Source: Achatina immaculata (lineage: Eukaryota; Mollusca; Gastropoda; Stylommatophora; Achatinidae). Taken from it: a stretch of 64,000 nucleotides of DNA. A program made the translations under genes and the position numbers. The stretch covers positions 29,442,710 through 29,506,709 of the forward strand of contig CM019697.1 of NCBI GenBank assembly GCA_009760885.1. Reading direction: 5' to 3'. The notes beneath the pieces were generated by a model, which was given only the letters and a program-made list of their open reading frames with translations, did not search any database and had not been told where the DNA came from. Below are positions 10,815 to 20,514 of this stretch, piece after piece. Each line of letters begins with the position of its first letter. Within the stretch, counting starts at the first letter, position 1.

Positions 10815-11024
10815 TAAGCAGTGGTATGAGAGAAATTGTAAAATATAAATACTTGTAAAATATTTTTTTTTACTTCTTGGCCGTTTGGTTTCAAAACTGG
10901 CATTAATTTTGAATCAGCGCAAATTGGATTGTCAAGTACTTTGTCATTAGCAAAATCAAGCCCTTTGACTAAAGTGCAAATAATTATTCAAGTGTGTTAG
11001 TAATGCCTTCCTAGATAGTTATTA

Positions 11025-12325
11025 TCTCAGTGACTGCAATAACTGGTGTAAACTTACTATCAGTTGTGTCAAAGGTGTTTTGTAAAGTGATTCTAAATAG
11101 AATTAAGGATGTGGATTCTGCAATGAGAGAAGAACAGGCAGGATTTCAAAAAGGGAGAAGCTGTCTCAACCAGATCTTTACTCTGAGAATAATACTAATA
11201 TGTGAAGAACATATTGAAAAGCAAAAACCATAATCCTAAACTTTATAAACTTTAAAAAGGCATTTGATAGCATAAACAGATATTCATTGTGGAGAATTTT
11301 AAGAATGTAAGGAATACCATCTAAAATTGTCAACGTCATTAGAGATCTCTACAACGGATATGTTTGTGCAGTCAAGACAGAAGAAGGAATCGGCAAATGG
11401 TTTCAGATTGAAACAGGTGTGAAACAAGGATGTATATTTTCTCCTTTGATTTTTGGAATTGCTATAGACTTTATAGTGAAAAGATGCTGTACTGGTAAAA
11501 CAGGCAATGACTGGGTACATGGGACCAAAATAGAAGATCTTGATTTTGATGACATAACTCTTATCAGTGACAATGTGAAATTGATGCAGGAAAAAACAGA
11601 TTCCCTGTCATCCTTGGCTATCAAAATAGGTCTTGAAATTAACAGACAAAACAAAAAAAATGAAACTTCTCATTAATCAAGAAGGAAAAATATACATAGA
11701 AGGAACAGCTGTTGATGAAGTAAACCAATTTGCATACTTTGGCAGCTACATAGATCTGGATGGTTACACCAGGAAGGAAGTTAGAATTAGAATTGCAAAA
11801 GCAGCATTGTCCTTCAAAAATCTTGAGAACATATGGAATTCAAAAGTTATAAGCACAAAAACCAAGTTAAGATTATTCAATTCAAATGTGATATACACCC
11901 TCATTTGTGCGTGCAAAAGCTGGAAATCAACTAAAGAAATAGACAAGAAATTAGACTCTTTTAAAAACAAATGTCTCAGGAAAATACTTGGTATAAAGTG
12001 GAATGAATTTGAGAACAACTCAGAGCAAACAACAACCTGTCTCATGGTTGATCAGAAAAAGAAGATGGACATAAGTAGGCCATGTTATGAAAAGAAACAA
12101 TAAGAAATTACCAAAACAAGCTATCAAGTGGAGCACAACAGGCCGAAGAAAATAGGTTGACCACGTGAAACTCTAAAGAGGACATTGTTAAAAGAAGCCA
12201 GTTTAGTGGGCATAACATCCCATGATGAAGTTGAAAAACTAGCAGAAAACAGGAAAGCCTGGCAAACAATTTTGCAAGCCCTATGTGATGTTTAACGGCT
12301 CGGGAAGGATGTGAGATGAGACAGT
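11025..12325 (+). mobile_element. LINE-C copy, RT to 3' end
   Basis: This is the best LINE-C copy. Blocks are: LLSVVSKVFCKVILNRIKDV and EEQAGFQKGRSCLNQIF (RT fingers, 11050-11180), INFKKAFDSINRYSLW (11240-11295), ETGVKQGCIFSPLIFGIAID (11410-11470) and IEDLDFDDITLISDN (11530-11575). The catalytic motif is FDDI where LINEs usually have F/YADD, so the Ala is changed. VNQFAYFGSYIDLDGYTRKE (11723-11782) and CLRKILGIKWNEFENN (near 11980) follow. The 3' end ends GGAAGGATGTGAGATGAG near 12318. A stop after the first RT block and frameshifts show that it is inactive. Confidence 0.8.
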
Positions 12326-12685
12326 TGTTATATATTATATTAAGCTAGTACTTTTAAAGACATGAAAACTTTTTAACTGCTTCAGTTTTATTAACTTGAA
12401 TTGTTTTTTTGGCTAATCTTGCAAGAAGAATAATTGGTTCCAAAAAAATACATTAATTAAATATTGAAATATTTCTAGTGTGTTATAGATGCATATAGCT
12501 GTTTATGTGCAAACTTATTGTTGTTTTGGGGGACATAAAATTGCCAGTTTATATCCCCTTAATTGTCAGTTTATACCACCCATCTTTTTTTTTTTTTATT
12601 TCTCATTTTAAAGGTTTTTTACTGCCAAGGTGCTTTTAGTTTGCCAGATTGACCTTTATTTACTCTTTACTATTTTTTCCTGTAG

Positions 12686-12784
12686 ATTGTGAAGAACAAG
12701 CCCAAAGTAAAGACTAAGCCTAATAACCCTCGTGTAAAGCACAGAGAGAGGTTTAGAAAGGCCAAGATCCGCAGGAGAGGAAAG
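12686..12784 (+). CDS. UTP3: UTP3/SAS10 C-terminal domain exon
   Basis: A 99-bp exon in phase 0 at both ends has acceptor TTTTTTCCTGTAG (ending 12685) and donor GTAAGC (12785). It encodes IVKNKPKVKTKP then NNPRVKHRERFRKAKIRRRG and a final Lys. This is the diagnostic signature of the SAS10/UTP3 C-terminal domain (vertebrate NPRVKHREKFRRAKIRRRGQ, from memory). UTP3 is an essential nucleolar component of the small-subunit processome, acting in 18S rRNA maturation; the yeast orthologue was first described as a silencing factor (SAS10). The basic run may also serve in nucleolar targeting. Identification is by motif recall; no search was run. Confidence 0.93.
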
Positions 12785-12943
12785 GTAAGCTTTGCCAATT
12801 TTTATGATTATAAAACAAGCAGCAGAGAATAGACATGGCTGTCCAATGAGATGAGTGATTATCAAGGCCAATAAACTGTTGGTCAAGACCATGCTTTGCC
12901 ATGTATATACTCTTAGAAAAATTCAATGTGGACAGCAAGCCAG

Positions 12944-13139
12944 AGCTTGATGTGTTCCCAGTTCTGCTGTATCTTCGGTCTGGACAAATTAAAGCTTGGT
13001 GTGTTCCCAGTTCTGCTGTATCTTCGGTCTGGACAAGTTAAAGCTTGGTGTGTTCCCAGTTCTGTTGTATCTTCGGTCTGGACAAGTTAAAGCTTGGTGT
13101 GTTCCCAGTTCTGTTGTATCTTCGGTCTGGACAAGCAAG
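12944..13139. repeat. 49-bp tandem repeat, about four copies
   Basis: Four consecutive near-identical 49-bp units share GTGTTCCCAGTTCTG followed by TATCTTCGGTCTGGACAA. A broken unit follows at 13140-13165. Near-identity between neighbours suggests recent expansion. It lies in a UTP3 intron. Confidence 0.92.
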
Positions 13140-13159
13140 AACTTGGTGTGTTACTAATT

Positions 13160-13600
13160 CTTGGAGTCTGCACAGGAGTCTGTTTTTCTATACTTCTGCT
13201 GACAGGATTTAAGGGAGCTGTAGTAACTTTCTCCTGACATTACTCAAAATCTTCACAGCATCTGTAGCACAAATATGTAGTTCATATATTTTTAGGGAGG
13301 TGTGACAAGTGACAGAAAATAGCTGTTTGTATTACTGACATTTTCTGAATCTTTTTATCCTTTTTTTTTTTTTATGTGTGAGTGCGTGCGCGCACCGTTT
13401 GTTCTCTCTCTTCCCCTCCCCCCACCCCCCTCCAATTTGTTCCCCTATGAAATATTTTTTGCCTTGGTCGATTACTTAGCTTTGCCTGCTGTGGTTATTA
13501 AGTTTGTCTTCAATTCTTTCCAAGTGTGATTTAATGTTTTCATCTTTCTTTCTTTCTTCCTTCATCAATCATTGCATGTTACTGATATTTGTCCACTTTA
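13160..13600. other. Intron sequence, low complexity only
   Basis: No gene or transposon is visible. There are short low-complexity tracts: a T run and alternating TGTG/CGCG near 13360-13396, a C-rich stretch near 13412-13432, and CTTT repeats near 13545-13560. Confidence 0.5.
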
Positions 13601-13609
13601 TTCCTTTAA

Positions 13610-13790
13610 CTTTTCTTTCTTTCTTTCCTTTAAATTTCATGATAAAGTCTGATTGATGTCATAATGCTCTTCATCACCGTAGCATGCTCTCCCAGTCGTG
13701 GTTAATTTCGCACAGCTCGTCAAGTTTATTTGTTTCTGAGGGAATGCCCCTGAGATTGTCTGTCTTCATTTCTACTGTATCATCTACTGG
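13610..13790. repeat. Second copy of the repeat at 9256-10110
   Basis: Contiguous copy of the two halves described at 9256-9350 and 10033-10110, including ATTTCATGATAAAGTC and CACAGCTCGTCAAGTTTA. It stands just left of the LINE-I insertion. Nature unknown. Confidence 0.55.
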
Positions 13791-13853
13791 AACACAGCAT
13801 CCACCCAATCCATTAATTGGATATGGACAGCTCTCCACCAAATAAAGGTGTAC

Positions 13854-16331
13854 TTAGATGTTGTAGCTGGGCATAAGAATTCTTCTTCTTCTTCTTCTTC
13901 GTTCGCACTGTCTGTCTGTATCTGCAGTCTCTTGGATAAATTTCACTGTTTTTTGTAATTCATGTATGGAACCATAGAGCTTATCTTCTTTAGTGGTTTC
14001 ACTGGGCCAGTAATTATTTCTCAGTGACTCGTAGTTGATGCAGTTCTGGAGGATATGTTCCACAGTTTGGGGCACCTGGGCACATGTACACAGATTAGTA
14101 GTACCAACCTTAAACTTTGTATACATATGACTTCGGAGTCGGCTGTGTCCTGTTCGGAGACGGAAGATGGTGACTTGTTCCTTTCTGTTTAGCATGTGAT
14201 AGTCATCATGTGGTGGTGTTTGTGGCTTCCTGTAGGTTTTTATCATGCTTTTCTTCTGATTATAAGTGATTGGTATGTCTGGTTGCTCCATTTCAGTGCC
14301 CTCTTTGGCCAGTTGGTCAGCTTTCTCATTGCCTGGTATCCCACAGTGGGAGGGAATCCATTGCAAAGTGACTCTATGTTGTAAGCCAATTTTTGACAAG
14401 GCATCCTTAAGGTCTGGTAGTTTGTTGCACTGAAGAGCCTCCAGTACTGATCTTGCATCTGTGAGAATTACTACAGGACATGTATCAATTCTGGAGTCTG
14501 ATAGTCTTTCAACTGCAGCTATAATTGCCCTAACTTCTGCATCAAAGTTGTTGCAGTATTTACCAGTGGGTATGGAAATCTTGTCAATGGTGTTGTTTGG
14601 ATATTCAATATATGCTCCTGCCCTTCCATTCTTTATGGCATTATGTGCAGATCCATCTGTATACACACGTATCCAGGTGTCACATGGATATTTGTCATCT
14701 AGAACACTAAGTGTGGCTGTTGATCTTACAAGACTGCTCTGCATCTCACCATTCTGCACACCTTTCACTTCAGTCTGAATAGTTATTTGTGTATAATCTG
14801 CTTCTTTCCATGGTGTATGCTCTGGTACAGATGATAATGGAGCGACTACAGTTGGAAGGTCAGGTATCAGCTTACGCATACGCTTCGCCTGATGAATGAA
14901 GCTGCTTCTTTTAAGCTGTCCTAATGCCAAGTTATTGAATCTCTCCTTCAGGGGATGGCTTACAGAGCTAAGGAATTTTTCTCCCATGGTCATGACCTTT
15001 GTGTCTCTACATTCCTTTAGCGCTTGAACACCAACTATTTTCTGTATTTCTACTATTGGTGTGGACCTCATGGCACCTGTGATAATCCGTAGTGACTGAT
15101 TTTGAACCTTGTCTAGATTATGCAGCGTAGTGTTTGATGCTGTGCACCAAGATGTTGAGCCATATTCTGAATGTGGTAGAATACTTTGCTGATATACATT
15201 CTTGAGGATTCTTTCACTAGCTCCCCATGTGGTTCCACTCAATTTTCTTAATATGGCTAGTTTTCTTCTGGCTTTTGCTTCTGCACTGTTGATGTGTTGC
15301 TTCCACGTCAGTTTTGAGTCAAGAGTCACTCCTAAGTAAGTGGGTTGGTTGTCCATCCTTAAGGGTATTTCATTTACAAAGATCTTACCTGCTTTCTGTT
15401 TAGATGAGAGGGTGAACAGAGTGGTACTTGATTTCTCTGTGTTGATACTTACACACCATTTGTTTGTCCATGATGTCAAGATGTCTACTGCTCTTTGGAG
15501 TCTCTGTGTAGCAACTGTCGCATATTCATCTGTACACCACATGACCAGATCATCTGCATACAGTGCCGCTTTGATTCCATAGGGAAGTTCCTTGACCAGG
15601 TCATTAATGAATACAAGGAATAGTGTAGGCGAAAGGACTCCTCCTTGTGGTACACCGTGTCGCAGAAGTACCTTCTGGCTGTTGTGTCCATCCATTACTA
15701 CTCTAGCTCTTCTATTGTGTAAATAGGACTTTATCCAGTTGTACAGTCTTCCATTCACATTGCAGTTTCTTAGTTTCCACAGCAGACCTTTTTTCCATAC
15801 TTTATCAAAGGCTTTCTTCAGGTCTATCCACGCTGCTAGTACAAGGTTTTTCTCTTGGAATGCATCCTCAATCTCTTGAGAGAGATAGGTCACTTGATCT
15901 TCCGTACTGTAGTGCTGCCTAAATCCTGCTTGTTGTGGAACGAGAAGGTTTTCACTTTCTAGGTACCATTTTAGCCTCAGGTCAATGATGCGTTCCATCG
16001 TTTTGCATAGGCAGCTAGTGAGACTGATTGGCCTGTAGCTGGAGGCAGTATCACTGTTTTTCCCTGGTTTTAGCAGTGGTACCATGCTTGCTTCCTTCCA
16101 GATTTGAGGTAACTTACCTGTGCTCCAGCACATATTGAAAATATCCAACAGCTTTCCCATTGCTGCCATTCCCAGGTTCTTGATCATTTCATTGGACACT
16201 CCATCAGGTCCTGGTGATTTCCTTGGTTTCAGTTTACTAACTGCTAGGTCTAACTCACTGCGTGTGACTGGTGCATCCATGACCTCCACTTTTCTGACTT
16301 GTTCCTCCTCTTTCTGTGGCTCGATGCGCAC
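13854..16331 (-). CDS. LINE-I reverse transcriptase and RNase H
   Basis: An uninterrupted frame of 825 residues. RT motifs are SPGPDGVSNEMI (39-50), AGFRQHYSTEDQ (135-146), AWIDLKKAFDKVW (167-179), RHGVPQGGVLSPTLFLVFIN (224-243) and the catalytic YADD (258-261). RNase H has all four acidic residues: VYTDGSA (Asp559), DAEVRAI (Glu599), ILTDARS (Asp625) and IPSHCGIPGNEKADQLA (Asp672). A C-x-C...H...C motif follows near 738-757. An RNase H downstream of RT with an APE endonuclease upstream is typical of I-group LINEs. The frame has no stop of its own: it reads through the GAA tail as CERRRRRRR and stops in flanking DNA at 13854-13856. The start given is the first usable codon after the deletion junction near 16400. 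Confidence 0.9.
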   Translation of the reverse strand: MRIEPQKEEEQVRKVEVMDAPVTRSELDLAVSKLKPRKSPGPDGVSNEMIKNLGMAAMGKLLDIFNMCWSTGKLPQIWKEASMVPLLKPGKNSDTASSYRPISLTSCLCKTMERIIDLRLKWYLESENLLVPQQAGFRQHYSTEDQVTYLSQEIEDAFQEKNLVLAAWIDLKKAFDKVWKKGLLWKLRNCNVNGRLYNWIKSYLHNRRARVVMDGHNSQKVLLRHGVPQGGVLSPTLFLVFINDLVKELPYGIKAALYADDLVMWCTDEYATVATQRLQRAVDILTSWTNKWCVSINTEKSSTTLFTLSSKQKAGKIFVNEIPLRMDNQPTYLGVTLDSKLTWKQHINSAEAKARRKLAILRKLSGTTWGASERILKNVYQQSILPHSEYGSTSWCTASNTTLHNLDKVQNQSLRIITGAMRSTPIVEIQKIVGVQALKECRDTKVMTMGEKFLSSVSHPLKERFNNLALGQLKRSSFIHQAKRMRKLIPDLPTVVAPLSSVPEHTPWKEADYTQITIQTEVKGVQNGEMQSSLVRSTATLSVLDDKYPCDTWIRVYTDGSAHNAIKNGRAGAYIEYPNNTIDKISIPTGKYCNNFDAEVRAIIAAVERLSDSRIDTCPVVILTDARSVLEALQCNKLPDLKDALSKIGLQHRVTLQWIPSHCGIPGNEKADQLAKEGTEMEQPDIPITYNQKKSMIKTYRKPQTPPHDDYHMLNRKEQVTIFRLRTGHSRLRSHMYTKFKVGTTNLCTCAQVPQTVEHILQNCINYESLRNNYWPSETTKEDKLYGSIHELQKTVKFIQETADTDRQCERRRRRRRILMPSYNI

Positions 16332-16461
16332 TGTACGCTCCTTCTCTGGATGGATATCAATGTTGCAGTCCTGTGCAAAAATGCGAGCAAAGTGGTTTCA
16401 CGAGCGGCCTGAAGGATACAAGCATTGAATTCCTTCACTATGCTGTTAATATCCTTACCTT

Positions 16462-17532
16462 CTATGGACAGCTGTCCCACCAGGTACCTGTACGATGTCT
16501 GTACATTGTCCAGTTTGCTTTTTTATAGTTCCATCTGGGGAGAGGGTTACTGGTGTTAAGGAGTTCATTTTCTATTGTCAGGAAGACTGGTCGATGGTCG
16601 CTACCTCCAAGTTGTTTTCCAACTTCACGTGTAATGTTCCACTTCAGATCTGGAGAGTGGAATGCCAGATCTGGTGTTGATTTTGTATGCCATGCCTTTG
16701 AGTAAAATGTTGGGGCATCCATTGGCTGGTTGATCAGGAGAAGTCCATTATCATCCTGCCAGCTCTCAACTTCCTCTCCTCTCTTGTCTATGTGGTCATA
16801 GCCCCAGCTCTGGGAATGACTGTTAAAATCACCACAGACCATCAGTCTCTCTTTGTGTGGGATTGTTCCTAAAGCAAGTGGGCGGTCATTAGGACAGTAA
16901 TAGTTAAGGAGGTGGAAATCTGTATTACTACTTTTTAGATGGATCATCTGGTATTCAGCTCCTTCCATGTACACTCCCACCTGACATGCGCTGATGTTAT
17001 TCTTAACAAGTGTGAGTACTCCTCCTTTTCTTCTGTCCTGTCGGTCTGATCTAAAGCACTGGTAGCCTCTGATTTTAAAGGCAGCATCTTTGTTTAGGTG
17101 TGTCTCCTGTATGCAGCATATACTTACCTGCTCTGCAAGAAGTATGTTCTCTAGTTCAACCTTTTTGCTATAGCCATCTCTAACACCGCTGACACCCTCA
17201 GCATTCCACTGCATTATTTTAAGTTCTTGCTTTTTGGCTATTTTCTTCTGTTGTATTTTTTGGCCAGTAGCTCTACTCTCATGTCTCCTGACTCCACAAG
17301 ACGAACTGAGAGGACCTCCAGTAGCATTGGGTGGACCCTTTCGAGGCAGGGGGCCTGGCACTGCACCTGCCTGGTTAGTCTTCACAGGGCGAGCACCATG
17401 TTTGAAAACTGCAGATAGAGACATTTCATTAGCGATAATGCGTGATTTTTGCGATGCGCCTTTTGGCTGGGTAACTCCGACTTCAGCACCTTTCCTTGCT
17501 AGGGCAGACTGTGGTCTAGCTCGGACTGCCAT
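16462..17532 (-). CDS. LINE-I endonuclease segment
   Basis: A 356-residue open frame. After a variable N-terminal ~105 residues, an APE-type endonuclease runs from MQWNAEGVSG (107-116) through CIQETHL (140-146, catalytic Glu) and VCGDFNSHSQSWG (232-244, catalytic Asp and Asn) to GGSDHRPVFLTI (309-320, terminal SDH motif). This enzyme nicks the target to prime reverse transcription. The frame ends early (TGTWWDSCP) because of a one-base shift; the next frame continues VGQLSIEGKDINSIVKEF. In an intact element it would be fused to the RT-RNase H segment as one protein. Confidence 0.85.
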   Translation of the reverse strand: MAVRARPQSALARKGAEVGVTQPKGASQKSRIIANEMSLSAVFKHGARPVKTNQAGAVPGPLPRKGPPNATGGPLSSSCGVRRHESRATGQKIQQKKIAKKQELKIMQWNAEGVSGVRDGYSKKVELENILLAEQVSICCIQETHLNKDAAFKIRGYQCFRSDRQDRRKGGVLTLVKNNISACQVGVYMEGAEYQMIHLKSSNTDFHLLNYYCPNDRPLALGTIPHKERLMVCGDFNSHSQSWGYDHIDKRGEEVESWQDDNGLLLINQPMDAPTFYSKAWHTKSTPDLAFHSPDLKWNITREVGKQLGGSDHRPVFLTIENELLNTSNPLPRWNYKKANWTMYRHRTGTWWDSCP

Positions 17533-17791
17533 GAAGACAGTGTGGCTGGCCTGGCCAAAACTTTGTTTTCCAGCCCCTGGTGGCTGTACTTAAGTGCCTT
17601 CTCCATGTCAGATGGTTTGAGACAGTTCCACAAAGACACTCTGACTTTGAGATGAGGAATCTGATGAGTGCTTCAACGATATCCATTCCCCGCCACCCAT
17701 AGTCTGCTGGCTCTGTTTTGTTTACATCATTCTGATAGCCATTGTTGTAAAGACCCATAGGCTTGTCACGTCCTGGATTCATTGGTTTCAC
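17516..17791 (-). pseudogene. LINE-I ORF1-like N-terminal segment
   Basis: The open segment begins MKPMNPGRDKPMGLYNNGYQ and continues with RGMDIVEALIRFLISKSECL. The same start, almost unchanged, is found at 42489 in the second LINE-I copy, so it is a real conserved element feature. No CCHC knuckle or other named domain is seen in it. The frame shifts after SNHLTWRR; the second copy reads SKPFDMEKG there, so the frame differs between copies. Its function is unknown, though a nucleic-acid-binding ORF1 is the position-based expectation. Confidence 0.6.
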
Positions 17792-18024
17792 ACCAGACTT
17801 CCCTCATCCCCGCCAGAGATCTCCATGTCCCCATCTGTCCACCAACCTGACATTACATTTTGCAAAAATAACAATTACAATTAGTGTTGATTGCTACAAG
17901 TTTCTGGGCTACAGAGGTAGGTCAGAGCTTTTAAGCAAACAGATCTATGTTCCCTGTCTCACAAACACTATGTTAAGATAAGTGTGCTCTTAACACAGTT
18001 GTTCCCAGGGGGGGGCATAAGAAT

Positions 18025-19285
18025 TGATAATGGTCACACCTGGCATACCACCATTATTGCCAGTCCTTTTCAATGTATATGCAGTCTAGATAAGAGGGGA
18101 ACAGTTTGATGGGAAGGGTGAACTATTCTTATAACATTCTATATACGACAGGATAAAGACAGATTTGTTCAGAAGTTGCAGCAAGAGTTAAATTGCATAT
18201 CAATCTAGTGCAGCACCTCTGGGGCAAAAACTAACCCTGAAAAGGCTACTGTGATGCAGTTCTCCCTAAATAACCTTGTTGCTTGAGGTGACCTTCTGTG
18301 AGAATGCTATTGAAAGAACTAACTCAAGGAAGTATCTGGGAGTGTAAGGTTCAATCTCAGCTAAAGATTGTGTAGACCACATCACAGCAAAAGCCAGGAG
18401 AGGATTAGTTGCAATAAAAATAATGGCAGCAATAAATCTTTAATAGTGGCTGCTAGTTCTCTTATATCGGGGATTGGTCCTCTTGGTAATTGAGTATGGA
18501 CCGGCAGTTCTAACAGTCAGCCCAGCGCAGGTAGGAAGGTTTGAGAGAACAGTAAACAAGGCAATGCAGATTGTTCTTGGGTGCATCAGAAACGTGTCCA
18601 TCCAGCAAGGCCATGAGGAATGCATTAGACTTTCCCCACTATGAAATGCAGAATAAAATTATCCAGGGCACTATCCTAGCTCAAAATAAATGCAGGCAGG
18701 CATCTCCACTTCACATATTGCAAAAAGTGAAAGGCAACAGGCTCAGGAGAGGAAATTCATGGCTGAACAATGCAGAAGTAATCTGTGAAGTGTGCCTTCC
18801 TGAGAACATAGATTCTGGACAGTAATGGATACCACCCACACCACCAAACTTCAAGATGGCTCCATATGTTCATGTTGCACTCGACAGAATATACTGCTGC
18901 AGTAGATACTAAGATTACAGCACTAATTAGTGAAAATACTAGAGGTGGCAACACCATTATTAGTACAGACTGCTTTGTGGTTCAGGGCAAGAGATGTTCT
19001 TGGGCTATTACAGTCAACTTAAATGGCAGAACAGTGAAAGAAGCCAATGTTACTTTTGGTGTAACAACAAGCAGCCTCACAATGGAAACCACGGCTGTAA
19101 TAAAAGCTCAGAGCCGGCTCCAGTCACAAGACTACATACAAGCATCCATCTTGAGCGACTCAGTGAACGTGCTAAAGAAAGTTCAGGATGACTGTTCAAG
19201 ACAACAGTGGCCGTGGCTTGTTAGAGGCTGTGTCCTATTTTATAGGCATTTCTGGAAACAACCTCTTATAACCCACAACTAATTG
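18025..19285 (+). mobile_element. LINE relic with RNase H domain
   Basis: Plus-strand remains of another RNase H-bearing LINE. An RT block reads VTPGIPPLLPVLFNVYAV (18033-18085) and decayed thumb sequence follows. An RNase H piece then runs from about 18950: STDCFVVQGKRCSWAITVNL (first catalytic Asp), TSSLTMETTAVIKA (Glu) and YIQASILSDSVNVLKKVQ (third Asp). The domain breaks off before the last catalytic Asp. At 19286 it joins a Penelope-type 3' segment. It is a different subfamily from LINE-I; many stops show age. Confidence 0.65.
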
Positions 19286-19289
19286 CTCC

Positions 19290-19470
19290 ATTTATTTTAT
19301 CCATTCTGTTTTTTCAATTCCTACTTTTTACATGGCATTCATGTGAATTCATATTTTATCATTTTTCTCTATTTCTTCATCCTGTGTGTTTTTATATGAT
19401 TACGGTTCACATCAAAGCATCACAACTGTGTGCTTGTTAATTATTAAAGCTGTTCCTACTTTTTTTCTAG
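19290..19470 (+). mobile_element. PLE 3'-terminal fragment
   Basis: Matches the 3' end of the PLE at 30020-30180: CATGTGAATTCATATTTTAT, then CTCTATTTCTTCATCCTGTG, a decayed hammerhead-like core (TATGATTACGGTTCACATCA and AAGCATCACAAC, 19395-19425), and TTATTAAAGCTGTTCCTACT. Only the non-coding end is present. Confidence 0.7.
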
Positions 19471-19556
19471 TTTATACATTATGAATGTTTTTGGAGTGCA
19501 TGGATGCCTACTTTTTTTTAGTTTATACATTATGAATGTTTTTGGAGTGCATGGAT
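19456..19556. repeat. 51-bp tandem duplication
   Basis: Two adjacent ~51-bp copies share TAGTTTATACATTATGAATG followed by TTTTTGGAGTGCATGGATG. The first copy includes the end of the PLE fragment, so the duplication is younger than that insertion. Confidence 0.9.
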
Positions 19557-19800
19557 GATGATCCTTCCAAACTAAGCAACCATCTATTCATTAGCTTGAC
19601 CAATCATTTTACTCCTAATATAAAAAGGTAGTATGGTTTTGTGAAGTGATCATCTTGGTTATAGTGATTATTATTAATACACTATAATTCTGATAAAGAC
19701 TGAGATTCAGTCATTTTTTTTATGTTCATTAATTTTTTTTATAATCATTGCTCCTTCATTGACAAATCATGCTTTATGACTTGTGTCATCCCATTTCCAG

Positions 19801-19890
19801 ATTCGAGAATATAGACCTGAAGTAAACAAGTACCAAGGTGAACCTTCAGGCATTAGAGCGGGCATTCGACGCAGTATTCGCCTACATTAA
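19801..19890 (+). CDS. UTP3: UTP3/SAS10 last coding exon
   Basis: The terminal exon follows a CATTTCCAG acceptor (ending 19800) in phase 0. It encodes IREYRPEVNKYQGEPSGIRA then GIRRSIRLH and a TAA stop (19888-19890). The block GEPSGIRAGIRRSIRL is the conserved extreme C-terminus of SAS10/UTP3 (vertebrate GELSGIRAGVKKSIKLK, from memory). With the preceding exon it rebuilds the whole C-terminal domain across a 7-kb intron that holds LINE-I. The reading frame is intact across all four exons found, so the gene is probably functional. Confidence 0.93.
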   Translation: MREYRPEVNKYQGEPSGIRAGIRRSIRLH

Positions 19891-19910
19891 TAGTTGATAC
19901 ATTTACTTTG

Positions 19911-19916
19911 AATAAA
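19911..19916 (+). promoter_or_regulatory. Polyadenylation signal of UTP3
   Basis: AATAAA 21 bp after the UTP3 stop codon. The 3' untranslated region would be only about 40-50 bp. Confidence 0.8.
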
Positions 19917-20397
19917 GTATTCCTGCATTTCATTTCATGCTATTTAGTTAGTGTGGAGTGTGCATGAGTATAGAAGGGAAATGTTTGTGGCTGTAAGAAT
20001 ATTGTCTGCCCATTTTAGAATCTACATGTTGTGCACCAAAAACTGCGCTTCATAGCGGTATTCTTGGGTTTAGTGAGGTGAAATATGTAAAAGTGTCCAG
20101 TTTCTTGAAAGTTCATGACTTTTGTCTTCCTACATCAGTATTTTATGAGCAGAGTATTTGTACATATAAAGACTTATATACATTCTGGAAGATTTTTTTG
20201 TGTTGGTTTTGTTTTCCAGATCTCAGATACTCTAGCACATTGAGTTGAATGATGACCAACAATGGAATTTTTCAACAGATGCTAAGTCTGTTGTAAAATT
20301 TCCATCCATTTACATCACTATCTTTAATTGGTACATATTTCTCATATTTGATTTTCTTAATGATACAATTTTGCCAGGGTGTTAATGGATGTGGATG

Positions 20398-20447
20398 CAT
20401 GGTTACTGTTGTACTGACACATGTACTCAGTGAGTACAGTAACCATG
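20398..20447. repeat. Short inverted repeat
   Basis: A perfect 12-bp inverted pair, CATGGTTACTGT (20398-20409) and ACAGTAACCATG (20436-20447), is separated by 26 bp that contain further partial pairing (GTACT/AGTAC). Role unknown. Confidence 0.6.
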
Positions 20448-20514
20448 AAGTATTATCAGACCTTGCAGAACTTAACTACCAAACAACATCCATGACATGA
20501 TTATCACTGCCATG

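Larger units (their letters stand above)
13882..18011 (-). mobile_element. Nearly full-length LINE-I with target-site duplication
   Basis: A 4.13-kb I-clade-like LINE on the minus strand. Its 5' end is at 18011 (CCCTGGGAACAACTG after a C run), a start shared with the second copy at 42269. Its 3' end is a (GAA)n tail at 13882-13900. A 13-bp duplication GGGCATAAGAATT flanks it at 13869-13881 and 18012-18024. It carries an ORF1-like piece, an APE endonuclease, RT and RNase H. The duplication is still identical on both sides, pointing to a young insertion. Coding defects visible are one frameshift near 16490 (after YRHRT) and a deletion or frameshift near 16400 between the endonuclease and RT. 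It lies in the last intron of UTP3, antisense to it. Confidence 0.9.

Noticed and set aside
14196..17593. Plus-strand open frames across the LINE-I region
   Set aside because: They are shadows of the minus-strand RT, RNase H and endonuclease frames, with no domain or splice structure of their own.
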